Shown here in pieces: positions 11,332-22,843 of a DNA stretch of 64,000 bases (the first letter of the stretch is position 1; the number at the start of each line of letters is the position of its first letter). A program made the position numbers and the translations under genes. The notes beneath the pieces are model-generated. The model did no database searches. It saw nothing but the letters and a program-made list of their open reading frames with translations, and had not been told where the DNA came from. Source of the stretch: Paragordius varius (Eukaryota; Nematomorpha); NCBI GenBank assembly GCA_964247055.1, contig OZ176050.1, positions 14,570,001 to 14,634,000 on the forward strand, given 5' to 3'.

Positions 11332-11888
11332 CCTGCGAAGGGGCTGGTTTTTTACAATAAAAGCAAAAAGCCGTATTTTTGTAAAAAACGTTTTTTTATT
11401 ATAACGGCGTGGCATCAAAAATTCCTTTTTTTAATGTATACTTTGTTAACATTTAATATATAGCAATATTTTGATGAAGCGAGTTTTATGGTATTTGGAT
11501 CATAATAAACGGTAAAAAATACATTAATATATTGTAACACTATTTTCTTATAAATACAATGATGCTGAACATTTCTATCACCTCGATCAAAATAACGGAT
11601 TTGATCGTTTGAATTTTTTACTTATTAGAAAAATAAATATATTTAAAGACCAAACAATTGTTTTAGTCAATTTAAGATTGTTTTGCATGCGTCAGTGAAT
11701 GTTGAGAAAAGTGGTTTTATAAGATCATTTAATGTATGTATATCGTTTTTTCCTAGCTTACCATAAAATACGGTTCATTAAAATTTTGCTAAAAAATATA
11801 TTATTTTGGTATTACAATCTGCCACATAAAAAAAGTTAGCAAATTTCGGCTTTTTGCATTGATTTAAAAAAACCAGTTCGGAGGGTGT
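11332..11888. mobile_element. Inverted-repeat element J (~560 bp)
   Basis: GGGGCTGGTTTTTTAC with AAAAGCAAAAAGCCG at the left is mirrored by CGGCTTTTTGCATTG and TTTAAAAAAACCAGTTCGG at the right. The arms are imperfect. No coding frame. Best read as an old non-autonomous DNA transposon. The exact ends and target duplication are unclear. Confidence 0.5.
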
Positions 11889-13029
11889 CAAGATTTTAAG
11901 TCTTAAAGTGCTAAAAATTTTATATTTTTAAATATATTTTTTGCTTTTTATATAGTTTATAATATAATTTAGTGATAATGTTGGGATGAAGCTTTTAGCT
12001 TTCATCAAAAGTCTAATTCAGCATAGGGTACGCAAATGTTGCGATTTTAAGCTATGGATTACTACAAAAGTGATTAAAACTTTCTTAAATTACGCATAAA
12101 ATTTTAAACTAAATGTTCTAAGATAAACCTGATAAGATAGTTTTTTTTTAAAGTCTAACATGAGTGATATTTAGATGGATTAAAGAACCTGTGCCTTGCA
12201 TGTGAAAAATTTAATATTTCATATTTATGGAGGCAATACATAATTTATATAGTAGCCCATAAACATATATTTGACTATTCCACCAATTCCGCTGATTATA
12301 TAGATAAAGAGAGCATATAATATGGAATTGAGCTGGCAAATAAAAGCAAAATTAATTAAAGCGAAAATCTAAGGACACGCTTAGGTGTCCATAAAATTCT
12401 TAGTTTTTGTAATTTGAAATTCGGAAATCAAGAGTATATAATTGGATGTATTGGGTAATCTAAGCGCCTATGATTGCAATCAGAAAAAAATTTATATTAA
12501 GAGGTTAGTTGGATAAGTATTTTTGAAGGCTTTAGGCCTTCTTCTCGAATAGCAACAAGGGATAGATACGTCATCAAGACTATCAGCCAAGGATCGGTAC
12601 GTGAATGAAGGAGTCAAATGAAAGGAGCCTGCTTATTACGAGGTAAGTGTATTATTTAGGTGTATTGGGATCTTTGGGAAAGGCGCACATTTGGGATTAC
12701 AGGGAAGGATAAAATGCGGGGGATTTGGAACTTACCGATTGATGGGAGAGCCACACAGGAAAAGGAAACCATGTAATACGAGGTAAACTTAATGTTTAGG
12801 TTTGGATGGACCTTGGCTCATTGGGACATGGGCATCAGCTGGCACGAAGCATTTGAGAACCTCTACGATACCTAACGAGACGCAGAGATGGAAAATCGTG
12901 CCTGGAGCTGAAACTCTCATTTTGCTTGTGGGGAGTTTTTGGGCCAAATGACTCTCTAGTGGGATAATATTTCCTCCTTTGGTTTGGGGTAAATCAGCTC
13001 TTAGGTCTTTCGATGATTTTTTCAGCCTA

Positions 13030-13804
13030 CAATAATTTCAGAGTTCTCTAAAATCTCCCAAGACAATCGCTCAGCTGTTGTTTCTAACCTTCAATTTTAT
13101 AAACGAAAATTATAGAATACTGAGCTACATCATCTTTGCAGGGTCGGGTGGTGGAGTGCAGTCACCACTTCCTAATAATAAGGATCTTCGTTTTAGAGAC
13201 TGGAACTTCATCCATTGAGCGCGGCTCATCCTACCAACGAAAATGCGACTTAGAACGTCTGAACAAATGTGCCGTCGCTGCGGCAAGTCCAAAGAAACCC
13301 AAGCACACGTTTTAAACCATTGCTCAAAGATGATAATATAATAACCAAAAGACAGAACGTCACAGTAGACCTGATTACAGATAACCTCCCATCAAATTTT
13401 AAGATTTTAGGTGTAAACCAAGCCTTCGATTCGTCGAGACTACGCCCTGACCTTATTGAAACAAATGGCACTGATTGCTTTATCATTGATCCCACAGTGC
13501 CGTTTGAAAACAGGCTAGAATCATTCGAAACGGCTCTAAACAATAAAATAAAGTACAGCTGTATGGCTCAACAATTAGAGGAAACATACAGCAACACCCA
13601 AGTCATCCCAGTTGTTGTAAGGAGCCTCGGCTCGTGGTATTCGAAAAACGATGTTCTTTTTGAGAAGATCAGGTTGCGATGCCCTACCCAACTTAATAAA
13701 TCAATAGTTACAAACACAATAAAATCTTCATCCGACATGTACCACATGTTTATGAGCGGTCAAAATTCCCTCACAGACAACAATTCAACAAATGCATTAT
13801 TTTA

Positions 13805-13842
<38 letters not shown>

Positions 13843-13990
13843 TTATATTTATTTTATTTCTTATATATTTATATATAATAATATTTTCTCTTCCTACCCC
13901 AATGTAACTTCCCCATGACCAATATTGATGCGCAGCTTTTTTCTTCATATATTCTAAATTGTATTTTTATATATATTAATAAATTATATC
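13030..13990 (+). mobile_element. 5'-truncated R2/NeSL-type LINE (restriction-like endonuclease clade)
   Basis: Carries only the C-terminal end of the single ORF plus a 3' tail with a TA run and ATTAATAAATTATATCTG. The left edge is set by where the family L comparison stops matching. 5' truncation is the usual outcome of target-primed reverse transcription. No RT domain remains. Confidence 0.65.
13203..13805 (+). pseudogene. R2-type CCHC finger plus restriction-like endonuclease fragment, frameshifted
   Basis: The first frame reads LPTKMRLRTSEQMCRRCGKS, then KETQAHVLNHC, a C-x2-C-x7-H-x4-C finger as in R2/NeSL elements. A one-base shift near 13325 moves the rest into the frame that reads DDNIITKRQNVTVDLI and continues to TAA at 13805. 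That part has RPDLIETNG...IIDPTVPFEN, matching the PD-x12-D core of the restriction-like endonuclease, followed by lysine-rich ALNNKIKYS and VIPVVVRSLGSW. The RT domain and N-terminal fingers are missing. It is clearly a dead 3' remnant. The clade (R2 or NeSL) cannot be fixed from so little sequence. Confidence 0.75.
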
Positions 13991-14109
13991 TGTTTTGAGA
14001 GAGTTTTCCCTACTGAAGGAGGATTAATTTCTCCCATTAGAGTTAGTCGGACCCCTAAGTCCAAAATTTAATTTTGAGCACTCTTACTCCTTTTTATGTT
14101 ATAATTGAC

Positions 14110-14873
14110 AAAAATTTAAGACAATCGTGGCCCAGATCTAAAATAAAAATTTAAAAAATACAGTTTTACTTTTTATAATTAATTTGACTATTTTTTGAAT
14201 ATAAGTATTACTCTCATTTTACTTAGCAAAATGTGCCCAATTTTTTCATTTTCTGATATGTAGCAGTTACCAATAAGCTCTAAAACCAAAAGCACGAAGG
14301 AATTCTGCAATAAATATATATACATATATATATTTATATTATCAGGATAATATTTTTTGTGTGCAAAATGTGTAGTCGTGATACTTTTGAAAAATTAACT
14401 TAATTCTAGTATAATTTTTTGTTTGAACTTACAAAAAGAGTTAAAAACAATGTTTAACACTGTCTGTAATACAAATAGGTTAAAGTTTGTTGTACAAAAT
14501 AATTAACAGTAAACATATTTTGAGATATTTGTGTTTTTTTAATAATATAAATCTAACTAACTAACTAACTAATTGAGAATTTTAATTACAATGTAATAGG
14601 AAAAAAGGGGAAAAATTTGAAACAACATCCGATGTTTAACATAACTCGGGTTTGGTTAAAGTACATTACCGTACTTTATTGAAGAAAAAAAATGTATAAA
14701 CAACTAAATTTAAGGTGTGTATTATAATGTGTTATTAAAGCGATATTTTTATTATTTGTTTTGATTTTATAGGTTAAGCTACTCAAAATAATTTTGTATT
14801 TATATAAGAGGTGGTTAGTTATTTCCTTTAATTGTTTAAAAAATTATTGTCTTAAATTTATATGTCCCTGAAA
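14110..14873. other. Intergenic, with a CTAA microsatellite
   Basis: AT-rich stretch with a short (CTAA)5 run at about 14553-14573 and TA runs near 14315. No gene was recognised on either strand. Confidence 0.6.
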
Positions 14874-17336
14874 ATGCCAATTTATTTTTGTCTATCCTTA
14901 ATATTGGTTATCCTTTTTAAATTTTCTGGAGGTTCTACACATGAAACCCCAAAGGAGTTTTTAGCTAATTTTGTAAGAGAGAACCAAAATTTGGAGCATT
15001 TTTTTTGGACGGTACTTGGGTAACACCTTATTATATATATATATATATATATATAAACTATACAAAATAGGAATTTATATTTTAACTCCATTAACATTTG
15101 ATTGTACCATATTGGTATGAACTAGACGCTTTTCTATAAGTTCTACAGTTTTAGAATTTCTTTTCATGCCTCCTGATATGATAAAATAAATAGTTTCATT
15201 TGCCGACTATGTTTGAATAAAATGTAATAAAATAATAATTATCAATGGCCATATATTTTTAAAATGCGGCCTGTGCGAAGCCATTTGCACTGGATGGGCT
15301 GACACAGAATTATTATTAAAATCGGAATCATGGAGACATACAAATATTTTTTAAGGTATATATTTTTTAAGGTATATATTTTTTAATTTTGATTTAAATA
15401 TAAATTTTGAATTGCTAAACGGGGATTAGAGATGTAAATTGATGCGCTCAATTAAAATTGCAATTGTACCTATATAATTTTTGTAATATTTGTCGTTAAA
15501 GTTCTTATAGTTGGTCCTTGAACACTTCAAGTTGGTCCTTGAACATTTCAAGTTGGTTGTTTGACTTTTATGTTTCGTTTTTAACTTTTATCAATCAAAT
15601 CGTATATCATTCATCTATTTTATCGTTCTTAAGCAACATAAATTTTAAATCAATATCACTTTTTAATCATTGAGAAACCGTATATCTTTATTAATTTCTT
15701 AAAATTATTTTGGATATTTAAAATTAAAAAATATATAAGTTTTCTGGGATATGATCTATTTTCCATTGAAAACATTTAAAAGTTTAAAATTTTGTTAAAT
15801 TGGAAAAAAATTGTATGAAACAAAAAAATGGTTTTTGAATAAATTTTTTTTATTTTTAGATGAAAAAATATATAATAAATAAAGAAAATTAGGTTAAAAA
15901 ATAATAAAATAAAGAAAACTTCAAAAAATCATGGTTAAATCAAAATTTAAAAATTTTAAGGACCAACTTGAAATGTATAAGGATCAACAAGTGTTCAAGG
16001 ACACTCTTGTAGTGCAAATGGTATACACCTATGTGTATGATGGTGCCTTGAAAACATCAAAAAATTGAGGTTAATGCGTAAAAAAAAGTTTGCAATAAAC
16101 AGGTGTTTTTAGAATAACTTATCTTGAAAATTCAAAACGCATAGAGTTTTACCATATATTTGTAACAACACTTGATAAAACATATTTATTACTGTTTTTG
16201 ATAGGTATAACTAGTGACTCCGGGCATGTAAAAAATCATTTTCTAAAAATAAGATAATAAACTAACTTTGCATCCATATATATTCATCCAAACTTAATTT
16301 TACAGTGAAAATAGGACGGATAGAATGTAAAAATATTTATTTCAATATAACTCATTGTTTTAAGTAGCAAAGTGTGAAATAGAGTTATAAATTACCACAA
16401 CACAATCAATATATTTTGCAATTATAACTTAATATAAAAAAATTAAAGGTTTATAAAAGTATGGTTGTATTTTAGATAAAAATATTTGTATTTATATTTT
16501 TATGATTTGTCCGTATAGTTTCAAATTTTACTGTATACTTATTTTATGGATACCGAAAGGTAAATAATCAAATGTAAAAATAAATCATGTTGATGTAGAG
16601 ATTAAATGTGATTTTATAGAATTAACATAAATTTTAGCGTTAGAATTTAAAATACAGGTTATTTTGCGAAAATGTTGTAACAAATGGCGTCGACGTAGTT
16701 TGATATAAAATTTATTTTAAAAATGATCTTTGTTTCAAAATTTTAACGGATTTATAATCTATGTATTATGAAGCATTTAAATTTAAGTCGCCTCTTTAAT
16801 ACCTCGTTAATAAAATTAATTTAAATATGGTAACAGTTACTTGAAATCAAAATATTGATATAAAAAGATTAAAAAGAAAAAAAAACTTTAAATAAAGTTT
16901 ATTTAAGACCATATGTATTTTCAAATATTTACATGTTAATATCTAAAATTATTCAAAATTTAAATTTTTTTAAGTTATTGATATTATTAATATTTTAAAG
17001 TTTTTTTGGTTTTAACAAACGTATAATAAAATATTTAAGCGTTGTGCACTTTTGTTAAATATTGTTTTAATCAAAATATTTTGGATTTTTTTCATTTATC
17101 TTTTGATGGTTGACCCCATATTTTGGGTATCAAATACAAGGTAACTTTAAAATAAATTTATATTTTTTTATATTGTTAAACTAGCTTAGATCGATACATT
17201 GACTTTGAAATTCCATGTACTTCTGTTATCGAAGTGGACTTTACTCATTTAAATGAAACCATAAAAAATATGTATGTCATTTTGTATTTGTCACTCAAGA
17301 TCAAGGAAAATATAACGTCTATCAAAAATGAATTAG
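14874..17336 (+). CDS. Candidate small secreted protein, two exons seen (function unknown)
   Basis: Exon 14874-15019 begins with ATG and a hydrophobic leader MPIYFCLSLILVILFKFSGG, followed by STHETPKEFLANFVRENQ, and ends at GG/GTAACA in phase 2. Exon 17185-17336 follows CTAG, is open for 50 codons in the matching phase, reads LDRYIDFEIPCTSVIEVDFT, then HLNETIKNMYVILYLSLKIK, and ends at a GTAAAA donor in phase 1. It has two N-glycosylation sequons. The PC...DF...Y-x5-KIKEN pattern loosely recalls the first exon of the M13-like gene 1.6 kb downstream (DPC...LDF...YIVVY...AIKDN), and both end in phase 1. It could be the 5' remnant of a paralogue. The terminal exon is not identified. Confidence 0.35.
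15465..16023. mobile_element. MITE family G, relative of family A with a different subterminal unit
   Basis: The right end reads GTTCAAGGACACTC...GTGCAAATGGTA, the same AAATGGTA terminus as family A. The left side has two TTGGTCCTTGAACACTTCAA units, each 21 bp. The right side has AAGGACCAACTTGAAATGT in the complement. The left terminus is unclear; I place it at TACCTATA. Confidence 0.6.
16303..16533. mobile_element. MITE family B copy 2 (left arm eroded)
   Basis: The right arm is well kept (AAAGTATGGTTGTATTTTAG, ATTTGTCCGTATAGTTTC, AAATTTTACTG). The left arm is shortened: CAGTGAAAATAGGACGGATA. TA flanks are present on both sides. Confidence 0.75.
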
Positions 17337-18388
17337 GTAAAAAAAGTTAATAAATTTACTTGTTTATCATTGTTAAACTTAATTTCTTGGCATATCATTA
17401 AAGCGCCATTCGTATAAATAATATTATGGTTATATGTAGACACTATAGAAATGTAAAAACTGATGCACACATTATGGATTATATGAATATCTTTTTACTA
17501 TGTCTTTTACTTTCTCCACTGCTCATAGATAAATTTTAAATACATTAAAAGGATCCCAAAACCTGCTTACAAATACTATAAAATAAGAATTTTTTAAATA
17601 TATTTATATTTTGACAGAAAAATGTATCAGGGTTATTATACTGCGTTTGGTTTTGGGCTATACGAATGGTTAATTTTATTTCTATAATAGCAAAATTTGG
17701 ACACATTAAGCTGAAAATAAAATAATGCTTTATTGGAAGGGATAATAACACTTTTATAATTGGATACGTTGAACAGTTTCTCAGATTAATTTTAAATTTT
17801 GTTTTCTCTCAAATTTTGGCGCTGAATATTTAAATCCAAATTTTAAGGTGAGGATTTAAATGGATAGCATTATTAATTAAAAAAAGTATTTGAATTTGAT
17901 AAACGTTTTTTACACCGTTTTGTAATCGTACCCTAAAATAATATAAAGTATGCTCCAACAAAATTTTAAAATTATATTTAAAAAAGTTTTGCTGTTAAAA
18001 TATTTTATTTGATTCAAATTATAATAATGCGTTCAACAAAGATTATTAGATGTGTACGATTCGCCGTATGATATAAAGCGAATACAACAAAAGTGAAAAT
18101 TATAAATCACTTGCACTCATAACTAAAAGCACAGGAATTCTGATATTTTTTAAACAGAATATACATGCTTTTCTTAAAATTTGTGCACTGTTTTTCTATA
18201 TGCATATTGACTACAGTTTTATTTATCAAAGATTTAAAAACAAACACAAGAATATTTTTAAGAGACACAATATTTTTACATTTAGGGATTTAGGATTATA
18301 AATGTAAATTGGCAACAATCTTAATTTTATATATTTAAACATATAAAATTAGTAGAAACTAACCTTATAAACCTATGAGTGCCTTTAA

Positions 18389-18882
18389 AACTTCGATTCA
18401 AATTGGGGTATCTAAATACCCCAGACTAAATTAAAGTTAAAATTGTTAAAAAACTACTGAAGGAAACGATCTCAATTTTAATTTATGCTTCTATCCTGAT
18501 AAATATTGTATAAACATGCCAACATATCTTGATAAAATTTTGTTTTGAAAAAAAACTTCCATCTCAAACTACTTCGACGCCATTTTTATTTTACAAAAAT
18601 TTTGCAAAATATCGTCTTCATTAAATTTTAAGGGTAAAACTAAAGCTTATTTTTTATATATATAACATTTAACATTGATAAAAATAGAAAAAGCGGTTTA
18701 TTTATGTATTATTTTTTAATTTTACAAGTTGACACATGTCACGTTGACTAAATTTTTACCTCTCAGTTTTTGCTCAAAATAAGTAATATCAAGTATTTTT
18801 GAATAAAATTTTTTATATATTTCGGTTTATTAATGTTATATAAGTGTTGGGGTATCCAACTACCCCAATTTGAATCGAAGGA
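18389..18882. mobile_element. Inverted-repeat element I (~490 bp), possible 7-8 bp target duplication
   Basis: CTTCGATTCAAATTGGGGTA at the left is exactly mirrored by CCCCAATTTGAATCGAAG at the right. Each arm also carries a small GGGGTA..TACCCC hairpin. ATGAGTG occurs just outside both ends (about 18374 and 18888), a candidate target duplication of hAT-like size. Non-coding. It ends about 60 bp upstream of the M13-like start codon, so it could lie in that gene's promoter or 5' UTR. Confidence 0.65.
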
Positions 18883-18943
18883 CTAAAATGAGTGTGTTGC
18901 ATCCAAGTGATAAAATAAACTAAAAAGTCTGTTTTATAAAAAT

Positions 18944-21329
18944 ATGTTTACCTTTACTTTTTATTTTGCAATATTTTTGATAATTTCCAAAAACCTTTTA
19001 GATACAATATCGGGCCAAAGTACTTTGAAAGATATAGTAAATCAATCTTACAACGAAATCGATCCTTGCGTGAAAATCGATCGTGCATGCAAAAATGTAA
19101 ATCAACTTGATTTCGAGCAACAGACACGAACACTCTCACATGAAAAGCGTTTAAAATGGCAATATATAGTAGTATATTGTTCCGCTATCCAAGCCATAAA
19201 AGATAATATGGGCGGTAACTTATTCAATTATTTACAAAAGTTTAAGCTTAAAAGGAACAAAACAATTTTCCAATGGTCTCCTTACATTTTTATGGCAACG
19301 GTCCGTTGAAAGATAATTTTAACAAATTTGGTTTTCGTTTATACTATAGCTCTGCTTTCCTATGAATTAGCCGATTAGGGTCATCTCTAATTAGCTCCTG
19401 AATGAGTCGGTTGCGGTATTAAAAATCATCTATAACAAAATTTATATGGAATATAATAAATAACGACCGAATCCCAAATATCTATTATACGAAGTCAACT
19501 AAAAAAACATGCATTCTATGGTCGTCAATGGATTAAAATAATTTCGAAAAATTCCGTTTATTTTTCAACAGCTGTCAACTGATAAAAATTAAAAAATGTC
19601 TACATTTTTTATTATTGTAAAAAATACATAAGATATTGTAACAACTTTTAAAATTATATTTAAACTGCTCTAAGTATGAATGGGAGGGAGTCAAATTTGA
19701 AGTTGCATATTATTTATTTCTCATGTGTATGTAATGTGATGTAATATATTTTTTATTTTGTAGGTAATAAAAGGAGAAGATTAGCCGAACAAGTTGATCC
19801 AAAATGGGATTATTTTAATAGAACTATTTTGCCTTCCCTAACACGGAGTTTAAACCAATATGTTCCGTTAGCTTGTAATGAGACTGCTCATAGACTATGT
19901 AATCGTACTTCAAGTACCTCAACACATTCCAGGAACAATCGAATATCCCAAAGGATAGAAAATTTTATAGGTTTATTAATTTATTTAACTTTTTATTTAT
20001 TATATATATACCATTTACACTTCAAACTTACCCTCGAACAATTCAAATTCACCCTTGAATTTTTGATTAATATATATTTTTCGATATTTTTTAAAAATAA
20101 AATATAAAAATTTAATACTGAAAAGATAATAAATTAGCCAGATATACTTCATATTAATGAGTTGATTAAGCCTAAACACATAATTCATTTTTAGAGTGAG
20201 TTTGAAGTATTTAAGGGTGAATTAAATGATATATATAATAATATAGTGTCGTCCACATATTTTTTTTAAATATTGCTAAATATTTTTTTAAATAGTAATA
20301 TTTATACAGTAGAAATTGAAATTATACGGACAAAAATATAAAGACAAATATATTTTTCTTAAAGATAATCATATTTTATGAATCTTGAATTTTTTAAATA
20401 TAAATAACTGATTGTTTCAAATTGCAAATTATAAAATAGAAATGTAAATTGGTAGCACAATCAATGAGGTAGTGATGTAAACTAATGTTTTTTATAAGAT
20501 AATTTAAGATTTTCTAAAAGTATGGTTGTCTTTTGGAATAAAAATATTTCATTATATTTTTACATTTGGTCCGTATAATTTCAGTTTTTACTGCATTTAA
20601 TATATTACTTTAGCTGGTGCCTTCCAATTTTCCCAGTTATATTTGCCACAAAAAATGTATAGCCGTTGCATAAACCAGTATTACCGTAAACCCTATAACT
20701 TTTCCGATTACTTGGCAAAAATATTTACCAGAAACTTTACCATAATAGAAGGAACACCTAATCGTTTATCAACCAATCAAGAGATACATGCCTTAAGAAC
20801 CGATTTAATTCGCATAAATAAATTTTTAATGCATAATTTGGGCATAAACGTATTATACAAAGAACAATTTCAAACGTATAATAATAAAATCATTGGAGTC
20901 TTGATTACACCTGCCGTGTCTTTTGTAGCTGGATCTGAGATTATAATTAAACAGTATTTGAATAATTTGACTAAAATGGCAATAAATACCACCAATGATG
21001 TACAACGGAACAAATTAGTGTTACAACTTTTGGAGCTTAGCACGAAAATAAATGCGGTGATTATACATTATTGATAAAATCCACTTTCATTATATCCTAT
21101 GTTTTATATTTGATTATAAAATATATAAATATATATATTTATATATATATACATATTCATATAGCTTAAACCTAATGTCAAATATATCGGAAACCATTAC
21201 CCGTATGATCAATTCAACAATTTGATGGTTCAAGTATGTGTTTTAAAGCTAATATTATATATATTTTCTGGTCAAACTACCATTTTAACCTAATAATAAA
21301 AAAGCCTATAAATATAACAGTTTATTTAA

Positions 21330-21367
<38 letters not shown>

Positions 21368-22799
21368 TTATTTATATATTAATGGTTTCTTATCGAAAGA
21401 CGATAAAAATATATCATTCTTGTATTGGTTTAAAAGTGGTCCCAATCGGTGTCAATGCATATTTAATAATCATTGGCAATTTGCTACTGTTTATGTATAT
21501 TGCAAAATACTAATTTTCTAAATAAAAATGCTGAAATTGTTATGGCCAATATTAATGTGGTTTCTTAAATATCTGGTATAGAACTGAAATTTGGTGAAAA
21601 CTCTACTGAAAGGTTATAAAATATAGGATATATTTTTTACGCTTTCATAATAATATTTGAAATTTTTGTTAATTTTTTCTTCCCCATTTTTATGAATTAG
21701 GAAGCACGGCCCTTTTTCACACATCTCCAAAACTTTACCATTTATGCAGACTACCGATTTATACAAAATATTTCAGCTTTTTTGAATACCTCCTCACTAA
21801 TGCAACTCAGGTATTATCCATTATTACTATACTAATATCATTTGATAAATTTTTAACATTATGGCTGTAACAAACAAAAAATCCGTTAGAGATTTGTTTG
21901 ATAGAATAAATAGGAGAAAAGCGCATTATTACTATTTTATTATAACATTGTATTGCTATTACAATGTAGATTGTTGTACATATACATGAAGGTCGCTGCT
22001 ATACACAAATTTATGCCGTACATTAACACACAGGGAAAAGCCAATTATGACAAATATCAAGGGCACATTAGTTCAACATATTTGCCCCTGTCAGCTATGA
22101 AATTTTGTTCGCGTACTATAGAGAACATGTATAAACCTTTGTTAGTATCGGCATATATGCAACGTCACTTGAGTTTTCAGGAATACGATGAAGTAAAAAC
22201 GCATAAATAATTGGCAAATTTTTATATGGATGCTTATATTTACATAATAATTTTAGTTGAAAAATATGCTCAATTCGAGTTGGCAAGTCGTCCTTAGAAC
22301 GCTATTTGGGCCATTTATCCAGCAAAGCCATAATTTCGAAAGAAATCAGCGGCACACAATGACTTATAATATACACTATGGCTTACCGGACAGCTTGAAA
22401 GGACCATACAGCTATCCAGTATGTATAACGCAATACGTTTTATTCAATATATATATTATATACATAATGCACAGTGTGCACTATGTAGGCCAATATTCGC
22501 TTTAGTGGCATATGGATAAAACTGCTACAACATAATATATTGTTACATAATAAGGATATAATCATTATATCATATGCTAAATTATTATAGATTGGCCAAC
22601 AGTATGAGAATCGGCCAACTTAAAAGTGCATACTGTATGTTTATAATTGTAGCATTAAGTTTTCTAATGATAAGTCAAAAAATCAACGGTTTTTTTAATC
22701 ACAGTGAAATTATATTTCCGCCCTGCGCAAATTTTACTTTTCGATATGGACAATAACCAAAAGATCCTTAAATTTCCTATATAACTTCTTAGATCCAAA

Positions 22800-22843
<44 letters not shown>

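Larger units (their letters stand above)
12150..14110 (+). mobile_element. Family L repeat, copy A, interrupted by a LINE fragment
   Basis: Family L is defined by comparison with 49609-50625, which is the same sequence inverted. Shared landmarks: CCACCAATTCCGCTGATTA, GATTGCAATCAGAAAAAAAT, GAAGGCTTTAGGCCTTCTTC, GATGGGAGAGCCACACAGGA, TTGGGCCAAAT and the 3' end CTAAGTCCAAAATT...TTTTGAGCACTCTTACTCC. Copy A has about 960 extra bases between roughly 13030 and 13990, absent from copy B, that carry an R2-type LINE 3' end. The repeat holds two internal GAGGTAA-containing blocks about 155 bp apart. I recognise no protein in it. Confidence 0.75.
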
